Of a stretch of DNA of 5,425 bases, positions 1 through 4,157 are shown one piece after another. The notes below the pieces were generated by a model. The model saw nothing but the letters and a program-made list of their open reading frames with translations, made no database searches and had not been told where the DNA came from. This DNA is from Solirubrobacterales bacterium 70-9 (lineage in GTDB: Bacteria > Actinomycetota > Thermoleophilia > Solirubrobacterales > 70-9), in the NCBI GenBank assembly GCA_001898095.1, contig MKSH01000041.1, positions 17,047 to 22,471 on the forward strand, written 5' to 3'. Both the position numbers and the translations under genes were made by a program. Each line of letters begins with the position of its first letter. Within the stretch, counting starts at the first letter, position 1.

Positions 1-351
1 GGCTTCCTGGCGCCGCCGTGGGCGTCGTCGGCGCCCACCTTGCGACTCGCCCTGGCCGGGCTGGGGGTGGCGGTTCTCCCCTGTCTCGCCCGCGCCGCCG
101 GCATCCGCCTGCACCGCCCCGGGCCGGCACCCGCGGCGAGCGCCGCATCCGCCGGCCTGGAGGAAACGCCACTGAGCGCCCGCCAGCTCGAGCTTCTCGC
201 CCTGCTCGGCGAGGGCCTGCGCCAGCGCGAGGCCGCCGAGCGGCTCGGCCTCTCCATCCATCAGGTCGGCCACCTACTGCGCGACGCACGCGAGCGGGCC
301 GGGGCCGGCACCCGCGAGCTGGTCGCTCGCTTCGGTAGACGCGCGGAGTAG
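1..351 (+). CDS. LuxR-type helix-turn-helix regulator, 3' end (5'-truncated by window)
   Basis: The frame is open from the first base and ends at TAG 349-351, giving 116 visible residues. Residues about 58-112 match the LuxR/GerE DNA-binding domain: an LSARQLELLALLGEGL opening, the turn region around REAAERLGLS, and a recognition helix starting IHQVGHLLRDA. It should be a cytoplasmic DNA-binding transcription factor. Before it, residues 14-37 are hydrophobic and contain AGLGVAVLP. That resembles either a membrane helix or the last strand/helix of a LysR-type effector domain, followed by an Ala/Pro linker. A TTG at 40 could be a start, but it has no convincing ribosome site and the frame continues upstream, so truncation by the window edge is the better reading. 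It converges on the Excalibur gene with 15 bases between the stops. Its target genes are unknown. The HTH assignment is firm; the N-terminal part is not. Confidence 0.8.
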   Translation, partial: GFLAPPWASSAPTLRLALAGLGVAVLPCLARAAGIRLHRPGPAPAASAASAGLEETPLSARQLELLALLGEGLRQREAAERLGLSIHQVGHLLRDARERAGAGTRELVARFGRRAE

Positions 352-366
352 GCAAGCTGGCTTCGA

Positions 367-1008
367 CTAGGCGCCCTGAACCCGTCGCGAGGGCGTGCCG
401 AAGCATTCTTCCGAGAAGGCGTAGAACTTCCCCTTCGACTTCTTCGGTTCCAATTTGAATTCGAAGGAGAGAACCGATCCCTTCTGGTTTCGTTCCGAGG
501 CGCCGATCGGCAGCCGCGTCGGTTCCCCGCCCGCTTCGGCGTTGTGCGAGGCCACTACCGGATCCTTTCCCGCGGTCACTTCCTTCAGCTGGACTTCGAC
601 GAACGGGGAAGCACAGTCCCTCCCCCTGAATTTCGAGTGCGATCCCGCGGCTTCTTCCGCGTTTTTTTCTTCCGCGCGCACCTCCGCCTTGGTCAGGTGT
701 TCCGGCCAGTCGACGCAGACGACCTGCCCGTAGAAGAACCCGTGGGCGAAGGCCAGTTCGACGTAGGCCGCGAAGGGACCCGGGTTGTCGGGGCAGGCGA
801 GGCCGTCGCCGTCGGGGTCGAGGCCCGCCGCGTCGTTCGACTGCGATCCGCCGTGACCGACGAAGTACTTCTGCGCGGCCTTCTGGCTCGCGAAGCTCGA
901 GCACTTCCTCTTTCCCGGCGAGGCGCCGGCTGCCGTGGACAGCGCCGTCAGTCCGACGACCAGCAGCACCAGCGACAGGACCATCACCGTACCGCGTCCG
1001 CGACGCAT
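367..1008 (-). CDS. Secreted Excalibur-domain protein
   Basis: A 213-residue protein. I start it at the ATG 1006-1008 because a signal peptide begins there (MRRGRG, then a hydrophobic stretch of residues 7-24, likely cleaved near AGA-S, 27-30). A GAAGG ribosome site lies 7 bases upstream, and the longer in-frame extension to 1236 is Arg/Pro-rich and uncharacteristic of protein. Residues 36-73 form an Excalibur domain: C36, an SQKAAQKYF helix, then the calcium-loop-like DPDGDGLAC (64-72). The remaining 140 residues have no family I recognise. They include an acidic/basic helix (about 104-121) and three more cysteines (C98, C132, C202). Excalibur domains are extracellular, Ca-binding-type modules often attached to nucleases or surface proteins; I see no nuclease motif here. 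It is the second gene of an operon, two bases after the TAG of the 67-residue gene, so translational coupling is likely. The protein is probably secreted or wall-associated. Confidence 0.85.
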   Translation of the reverse strand: MRRGRGTVMVLSLVLLVVGLTALSTAAGASPGKRKCSSFASQKAAQKYFVGHGGSQSNDAAGLDPDGDGLACPDNPGPFAAYVELAFAHGFFYGQVVCVDWPEHLTKAEVRAEEKNAEEAAGSHSKFRGRDCASPFVEVQLKEVTAGKDPVVASHNAEAGGEPTRLPIGASERNQKGSVLSFEFKLEPKKSKGKFYAFSEECFGTPSRRVQGA

Positions 1009-1010
1009 CG

Positions 1011-1214
1011 CTACGCCTTCAGCTTCAGCGTCGTGGAGACCGTATGGGCGGTTCCTCCGGTGGGCGTGTATTCGGTGACCTGGCCGAACTGGTCGGCGGC
1101 GCGAGCCGAAGCGACCAGGAGGGACAGCGAGATCGATAAGGTCGCCGAGACGAGAGGCAAGACTCGCCGCGGGAAGGCGGTCACGGACACGGTGGAACCC
1201 CATTTCTGGACCAC
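1011..1214 (-). CDS. Small exported protein (67 aa), first gene of the Excalibur operon
   Basis: GTG start at 1212-1214 with GGAG six bases upstream (1221-1224), and a -35/-10 promoter about 50 bases further up. The N-terminus reads as a signal peptide: basic FPRR at 14-17, hydrophobic core about 18-35, then the small-residue site ASARAA at 35-40. Cleavage near residue 39 would leave a mature peptide of only about 28 residues, Thr-rich and ending TLKLKA. Codons are GC-ending like the neighbours, apart from one tta and one aaa. The TAG lies two bases before the Excalibur ATG, and the Excalibur ribosome site sits inside this gene's last codons. I do not recognise a family. The FGQVTEYTPTGG stretch faintly recalls the first repeat of streptogramin-lyase-like (Vgb) proteins, so a remnant of a longer secreted protein is an alternative. 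Signal-bearing ORF, promoter, ribosome site and coupling together support a real gene. Confidence 0.6.
   Translation of the reverse strand: MVQKWGSTVSVTAFPRRVLPLVSATLSISLSLLVASARAADQFGQVTEYTPTGGTAHTVSTTLKLKA
1016..1020 (-). promoter_or_regulatory. Ribosome binding site of the Excalibur gene
   Basis: GAAGG on the minus strand, 7 bases before the ATG at 1006-1008, lying inside the last codons of the upstream 67-residue gene. It decides the start in favour of the 213-residue form, and the overlap suggests translational coupling. Confidence 0.6.
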
Positions 1215-1220
1215 ATGGGG

Positions 1221-1224
1221 CTCC
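1221..1224 (-). promoter_or_regulatory. Ribosome binding site of the 67-aa gene
   Basis: GGAG on the minus strand, 6 bases before the GTG at 1212-1214. It supports this GTG over the in-frame GTGs at 1188-1190 and 1182-1184. It can pair with CTCC at 1239-1242 (see finding on alternative hairpins). Confidence 0.6.
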
Positions 1225-1271
1225 GTCCGGTGTCATCCGGAGTCACCACCCCGTCCACGCCGGACCGGGGC

Positions 1272-1300
1272 AAGGTAGCAGAGCGGACGAGGCCTCTCAA
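1272..1300 (-). promoter_or_regulatory. Promoter of the small-protein/Excalibur operon (-35 TTGAGA, -10 TACCTT)
   Basis: On the minus strand TTGAGA (1295-1300, five of six bases of the sigma-70 -35 consensus) is followed after exactly 17 bases by TACCTT (1272-1277, a TANNNT -10 box). Transcription should start near 1265, leaving an untranslated leader of about 50 bases before the GTG at 1214. This is the best two-box promoter in the window and implies that the two downstream genes are transcribed separately from the 308-aa gene. It is a housekeeping-type sigma site by sequence, not proven. Confidence 0.6.
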
Positions 1301-1313
1301 GGAGAGACCGGGC

Positions 1314-1350
1314 GGCGCCCGCGTAGCCCTTGTCACCGACGTCGGGCGCC
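1314..1350 (-). terminator. Possible terminator hairpin after the 308-aa gene
   Basis: A perfect 8-base inverted repeat, CGGGCGCC (1343-1350) against GGCGCCCG (1314-1321), with a 21-base loop. It lies 25 bases after the TGA of the mucin-like gene and just before the next operon's promoter, which is where a terminator would be expected. The loop is long and no clear T-run follows on the minus strand, so it is a weak call. Confidence 0.35.
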
Positions 1351-1374
1351 GTCAGGGATTTGGGCCCGACGCGG

Positions 1375-2301
1375 TCAGTCGGCGTTGCGACCGCGACGGG
1401 TGAGCTCGGAGAGGTTGGCCAGACTCCGGTGGTACCAGTAGTTCCAGCCGGCCACGCCCTCGACTTCGAACCAGAAGTGGAGGGAGAGGCCGCCGATCAC
1501 GAGCAGGGTGAAGAGGAGGAGGAAGTAGCCGGGTAGGGCTTCGGGGGAGGTCGGGTCTTCGAAGGGGCGTGAGAGCAGGTGGCCGACCGCGGCCACCGGG
1601 GAACGGGCCGGGGTCTTGTCTGCGACCGGAGTCGATTCGACCGGCTGGGCGTCGCTGACGGTCGCCTTCTTCTGCGGATCGGTCTTCGCGTGGGCGGCCG
1701 GCGCGGAGCGCGCGGGACGAGCGGCGGGGTCGGCGGCTCCCGTCGCTTCGGTTTCGGTGGCGGTGGATTCCGGGGTGAGCGTCGCTTCTTCGCTTTCCGG
1801 GGTCGCCGTGGAGGTCGGTTCCGAGGTCGCTTCGGCGGCGCCGCTCGGGGTGCTCACGTGACCGCTCGGCGTCTTGTCCGGGGCCGCCCCGACCAGCCCG
1901 CCCCCATGCTGGACGACGGCGCCGTTGTCGTGGCCCCCGGTGGATCCGGTCGAGGTGGAGCCGGTCTTGGGCGACGTGGTGACCTTGGTGGGCGTGGTCG
2001 TCGTGGTCGTCGTCGAGGACGAGCCGGAGGAGCCGGTCGTCGTCGTGCCACTGGAGGTCGAGCTCGTGGGCGGCGTGGCCGTCGCTTCCGAGGTCGTCGA
2101 GGTCCCGGTGGTCGGGGTGGCGGTGGTTTCCGTCACTTCCTTTACCGGCGCCACCGGTTCGCCGGTGGCTTCGCCGCCGGTGGATTCTTTCGTCGGCGCC
2201 CCGGTCACTTCTTCGCCCGCCGCGGTCGCCACGAGGGCGCCCGGCACAGCCAGCGCGACGAAGGCGCAGAGGACGGCGAGCAGGCGAAGGACCGGCGACA
2301 T
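1375..2301 (-). CDS. Thr/Ser/Pro-rich type I membrane protein (mucin-like ectodomain)
   Basis: A 308-residue protein. Residues 1-28 are a signal peptide (MSPVLRLL, hydrophobic to about 27, cleavage near ATAAG). Residues 30-235 are low-complexity and dominated by Thr, Ser, Pro, Gly, Ala and Glu, with a run of seven Thr at 97-103. This is the composition of an extended, possibly O-mannosylated, wall-spanning stalk. Residues 259-279 form one membrane helix (GYFLLLFTLLVIGGLSLHFWF). About 29 residues follow, with aromatic GWNYWYH and basic TRRGRN, predicted cytoplasmic. No LPXTG sorting motif is present, so anchoring is by the helix. The ATG (2299-2301) has no Shine-Dalgarno, but TACATT lies 6 bases upstream, suggesting a leaderless transcript. 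Thr codons are nearly all ACG/ACC, producing a striking repeat at DNA level. I recognise no named family. A surface stalk or wall-linked signalling subunit is possible, but nothing in the sequence decides the role. Confidence 0.85.
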   Translation of the reverse strand: MSPVLRLLAVLCAFVALAVPGALVATAAGEEVTGAPTKESTGGEATGEPVAPVKEVTETTATPTTGTSTTSEATATPPTSSTSSGTTTTGSSGSSSTTTTTTTPTKVTTSPKTGSTSTGSTGGHDNGAVVQHGGGLVGAAPDKTPSGHVSTPSGAAEATSEPTSTATPESEEATLTPESTATETEATGAADPAARPARSAPAAHAKTDPQKKATVSDAQPVESTPVADKTPARSPVAAVGHLLSRPFEDPTSPEALPGYFLLLFTLLVIGGLSLHFWFEVEGVAGWNYWYHRSLANLSELTRRGRNAD

Positions 2302-2307
2302 TGGACG

Positions 2308-2313
2308 AATGTA
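2308..2313 (-). promoter_or_regulatory. -10 box TACATT of the 308-aa gene, leaderless layout
   Basis: TACATT on the minus strand is separated from the ATG at 2299-2301 by only 6 bases, which would put the first transcribed base at or next to the start codon. No ribosome site is present to suggest otherwise. No good -35 box is visible 16-18 bases upstream, so the call rests on the -10 box and its position. Confidence 0.45.
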
Positions 2314-2524
2314 TGGGACAGCCCCGATCGAACCGCCGTAAATGCCCGCTATTTGCGAGAAAAAGTGTCAACTAGAGACTTTCTTCGGACCGGCACGATC
2401 GGGTGACGAAGATCCGCTTCAGCCTCAAGTCCCTACACCCCGGGCTCGGAGAAGATGCGGATCCCGGTCCCCCGCGGGATGCGTAGAAGAAGGTGCGGAT
2501 GCGGGTCGAGCACCGCTGACGCGG

Positions 2525-2554
2525 GCCGGGAAGGCAGGGCCGGCCGGCCCCGGC
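2525..2554. repeat. Palindrome/inverted repeat upstream of the 93-aa gene
   Basis: GGGCCGGCCGGCCC (2537-2550) is a perfect 14-base palindrome. An outer pair, GCCGGG (2525-2530) with CCCGGC (2549-2554), overlaps its right end. It lies 35-75 bases upstream of the putative start, where an operator could sit, but such palindromes also arise by chance at this base composition. Confidence 0.3.
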
Positions 2555-2588
2555 AGGGCGGGACGGCGGCCCGTTCAGGTCCGCCGAC

Positions 2589-2594
2589 TAGAGT
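2589..2594 (+). promoter_or_regulatory. -10 box TAGAGT of the 93-aa gene, leaderless layout
   Basis: TAGAGT lies exactly 7 bases before the GTG at 2602-2604, so transcription would start at the start codon. There is no Shine-Dalgarno. This spacing supports GTG 2602 over the ATG at 2455. No clear -35 box is visible. Confidence 0.5.
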
Positions 2595-2601
2595 CGCCCG
2601 C

Positions 2602-2883
2602 GTGATCCCGGAATCGGTCAACTCCCACGAGACCTTCTACCTCCTCGGCACGATCGTCCTGATCATCGGCGTCGTCATCGCGGTGACCTCCCTGATCATG
2701 CGACGAAGGCTCGAGGAGGAGCACCGGGACGAGCGCTACGTCCGCGAGCGGCGCGGCGAGACCGTCGGACCGGTCGAACAGCCTCGCCTCGTCGGCGTCT
2801 TGCAGTACGCCGGTTTAAGCATCATGGCTGTCGGAATACTGCTCTTGGTCGCCGGTTGGACCCTTGCCCCCGGGTCCAGCTGA
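2602..2883 (+). CDS. Small two-helix membrane protein (93 aa)
   Basis: Starts at GTG 2602-2604 (MIPESVNSHE) and stops at TGA 2881-2883. An upstream in-frame ATG at 2455 would add 49 Arg/Gly/Cys-rich residues that look non-coding, and the TAGAGT box seven bases before the GTG argues for the short form. Two hydrophobic helices, about 12-33 (YLLGTIVLIIGVVIAVTSLI) and 64-86 (VGVLQYAGLSIMAVGILLLV), flank a strongly charged loop (RRRLEEEHRDERYVRERR, 34-51). By the positive-inside rule the loop is cytoplasmic and both ends are outside. I do not recognise a family. The organisation resembles small membrane-complex subunits, but no catalytic motif is visible. It is divergent from the 308-aa gene and converges with the hydrolase gene, leaving five bases between the stops. 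Very likely a real gene; function unknown. Confidence 0.8.
   Translation: MIPESVNSHETFYLLGTIVLIIGVVIAVTSLIMRRRLEEEHRDERYVRERRGETVGPVEQPRLVGVLQYAGLSIMAVGILLLVAGWTLAPGSS
2855..2880. terminator. Hairpin at the convergent gene end, possible bidirectional terminator
   Basis: TGGACCC (2857-2863) and GGGTCCA (2872-2878) form a perfect 7-base stem with an 8-base loop, extendable by a G-T wobble and a G-C pair to 2855/2880. It lies in the last codons of the 93-aa gene, 9 bases beyond the stop of the oppositely oriented hydrolase gene, and so could serve both. There is no T-run after it in either direction, so termination activity is uncertain. Confidence 0.4.
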
Positions 2884-2888
2884 GCCGC

Positions 2889-3716
2889 CTAGCCCGCGCC
2901 GGTCGCCGCCAGGACCGCCTCGGCGACGATCCCCGGCTCCTGCGCCATCGGCGCGTGCGCGCAACCATCGACGATCGTCACCGTCGCCCGGGGATAGACC
3001 CCGGCGAGGACCTCGGCGTTGCCGGGCGGCACCACCGTGTCGACGCTGCCGTGGACGATCGCGGCCGGGACCGGCGGCTCGAGCACCGGCAGCGGATCGG
3101 GCCGTCCGTGCCACGAGCCCAGGGCTTCCTCCTGCATGAAGAGGATCCGCTCGGGGAGGACGGCGCGGGCGGCAGCGACGATCTCGCCGAAGCGCTCGTC
3201 GGCTTCCGGCGCCACCTCCGGCGGGAAGAGAAGCGAGATCAGCCGCGTGGCCTGCTCGCGCGGGGTGCCGGAGTGATCGACCAGTTCGCGCGCCACCCGG
3301 GGCTCGCCGTTGACGCAATCGGGGCCGCCGGTGTGGGTGGAGATCAGGCCCAGCGCGGTGACCCGCCCGGGCGCGCTGCGGGCCAGCGACTGGACGACGA
3401 AGCCGCCCATCGACCACCCGGCGGCCGCGGTCCGCTCGATTCCCAGCGCGTCCAGCAGGGCTTCCATGTCGGCGGCCATCCCCTCCGCCCCGCCGACCAC
3501 CTCGGGCTCGACCAGTTCCGAGTTGCCGAGCCCGGCGTTGTCGGGGCAGACCACCCGGTGGCGGGCGGCGAGCAGGCCGAGGAAGGCGGGATCCCAGTCG
3601 GCGCCGGTGGCGGCGTAGCCGTTGACGAGCAGGAGCGGCGGGCCGTCGCCGACCGCGGTCCAGGCGATCGTCCGTCCGGGGCGCACCTCGACCGTGCCCT
3701 GGTCGGCCCCGTTCAC
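2889..3716 (-). CDS. Alpha/beta-fold hydrolase
   Basis: A 275-residue protein of normal length for the family. The triad is visible: nucleophile Ser102 in GWSMGG (100-105), acid Asp226 in HGSVDTVVPPGN (222-233), and base His254 in GCAHAPMAQEPG (251-262). The oxyanion-hole strand is LLLVNGYAATGADW (28-41). The strand before the nucleophile elbow carries PDNAGLGNSE (58-67), in place of the common DxRGxGxS. A lid of about residues 130-205 sits between the Ser and Asp strands. The enzyme should be cytoplasmic, since no signal peptide is seen. It resembles the esterase/3-oxoadipate-enol-lactonase-like branch, but the substrate cannot be read from the sequence. It starts with GTG, whose last two bases overlap the TGA of dtd (GTGA). 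A GAGG ribosome site lies 7 bases upstream inside dtd, so it is co-transcribed and probably coupled. Family assignment is very sure; substrate is not. Confidence 0.93.
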   Translation of the reverse strand: MNGADQGTVEVRPGRTIAWTAVGDGPPLLLVNGYAATGADWDPAFLGLLAARHRVVCPDNAGLGNSELVEPEVVGGAEGMAADMEALLDALGIERTAAAGWSMGGFVVQSLARSAPGRVTALGLISTHTGGPDCVNGEPRVARELVDHSGTPREQATRLISLLFPPEVAPEADERFGEIVAAARAVLPERILFMQEEALGSWHGRPDPLPVLEPPVPAAIVHGSVDTVVPPGNAEVLAGVYPRATVTIVDGCAHAPMAQEPGIVAEAVLAATGAG

Positions 3717-4138
3717 GGCTCGACCTCGACCATCACCGTCACCGGCCCGTCGTTGATCAAAGCAACCCCCATGCAGGCACCGAAAACCCCCTTCTTCGCG
3801 TTGGTCCGCTCACAGAAGCGGTCGTAGAGCGGCTCGGCCTCCTCCGGCCGGGCCGCCTTGATGTAGCTCGGCCGGGTTCCCTTGCGGGTGTCGCCGTAGA
3901 GGGTGAACTGACTGACGCAGAGGATCTCCCGCTCCGGCCCGAGCGGCTCGTTCATCTTCCCCTCGGCATCGTCGAAGACCCGCAGCGCCAGCACCTTCTC
4001 GGCGAGTCGGTCGCACTCGGCCTCGGTGTCGCCCGCCTTCACCCCGAGCAGGACCACCATCCCCGCCTTGATCTGCGCGACGCGGGTCCCCTCGACGTCG
4101 ACCGCCGCCTGACTGCACCTCTGGACCAGCGCCCGCAT
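3713..4138 (-). CDS. dtd: D-aminoacyl-tRNA deacylase
   Basis: A 141-residue protein, close to the usual 145. It hydrolyses the ester bond of D-aminoacyl-tRNAs (and of glycine mischarged on tRNA-Ala), keeping D-amino acids out of translation; the enzyme is a cytoplasmic homodimer. The N-terminus MRALVQRCSQAAVDVEG matches the family's MxALIQRVxxAxVxVxG. The signature SQFTLYGD is at 76-83 (usually SQFTLxAD; Gly replaces Ala). The Gly-cisPro motif is in LINDGPVT (127-134), at the chiral-proofreading site. RPSYIKAA (89-96) matches the RPSFxxAA region. ATG at 4136-4138 has no ribosome site, but TAGACT lies 7 bases upstream, suggesting leaderless expression from its own promoter. The upstream surface-protein gene ends 19 bases before it, and the hydrolase follows with a four-base overlap. 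All motifs are intact, so I expect a functional enzyme. Confidence 0.97.
   Translation of the reverse strand: MRALVQRCSQAAVDVEGTRVAQIKAGMVVLLGVKAGDTEAECDRLAEKVLALRVFDDAEGKMNEPLGPEREILCVSQFTLYGDTRKGTRPSYIKAARPEEAEPLYDRFCERTNAKKGVFGACMGVALINDGPVTVMVEVEP
3724..3727 (-). promoter_or_regulatory. Ribosome binding site of the hydrolase gene
   Basis: GAGG on the minus strand, 7 bases before the GTG at 3714-3716 and within the last dtd codons. It supports the GTG start and the coupling of the two genes. Confidence 0.45.
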
Positions 4139-4145
4139 CGCGCGC

Positions 4146-4151
4146 AGTCTA
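4146..4151 (-). promoter_or_regulatory. -10 box TAGACT of dtd, leaderless layout
   Basis: TAGACT on the minus strand ends 7 bases before the dtd ATG (4136-4138), in the 19-base gap after the repeat-protein gene. No Shine-Dalgarno is present. It differs by one base from the TAGAGT box of the 93-aa gene and has the same 7-base spacing. No clear -35 box is seen. Confidence 0.5.
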
Positions 4152-4157
4152 CGGCCG

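Larger units (their letters stand above)
2302..2601. other. 300-base divergent intergenic region
   Basis: This separates the divergent 308-aa and 93-aa genes. The left part (about 2335-2385) is the most A/T-rich stretch of the window. It holds an isolated TTGACA on the minus strand (2366-2371) with no TANNNT at normal spacing. The right part is very G/C-rich, with a 6-base hairpin (2461-2480) and a 14-base palindrome (2537-2550). A -10-like box sits at each end, next to the two start codons. A 27-codon reading frame from GTG 2403 to TAG 2484-2486 is the only short ORF with protein-like composition, and I do not call it as a gene. I see no tRNA-like fold. Confidence 0.5.

Noticed and set aside
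18..338. 106-codon plus-strand frame overlapping the HTH gene
   Set aside because: It is almost only Arg, Pro, Ala and Gly with no domain; the alternative frame gives a clear LuxR-type HTH.
1009..1236. 76-residue N-terminal extension of the Excalibur ORF
   Set aside because: It is Arg/Pro-rich, lacks a ribosome site, overlaps the 67-aa signal-bearing ORF in another frame, and would place the signal peptide internally.
1970..2060. Repeated gtcgtc/gtggtc DNA resembling a simple-sequence repeat or short array
   Set aside because: It is fully explained by a run of Thr codons (ACG/ACC) in the stalk of the 308-aa protein; there are no spacers and no fixed-length unit.
2315..2345. GGTTCGATC on the minus strand, resembling a tRNA T-loop
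   Set aside because: The flanking bases do not form a T-stem, and no acceptor, D or anticodon arm can be built around it.
2366..2371. Perfect TTGACA -35 box on the minus strand
   Set aside because: No TANNNT lies 16-19 bases downstream, and it is too far from the TACATT box next to the 308-aa start to work with it.
1579..2406. Long plus-strand open frame encoding a Gly/Arg-rich protein, opposite the mucin-like gene
   Set aside because: It is the antisense reading of the repetitive Thr/Ser/Pro codons; the Gly/Arg content follows from the GC-rich complement, and the minus strand has a clear signal peptide and membrane helix.
2455..2601. Upstream ATG start for the 93-aa membrane protein
   Set aside because: The 49 added residues are Arg/Gly/Cys-rich with no structure, and TAGAGT seven bases before GTG 2602 indicates the shorter form.
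2856..3827. 323-codon plus-strand frame over the hydrolase gene
   Set aside because: It is a GC-rich antisense shadow; the minus strand holds an intact Ser-Asp-His hydrolase.
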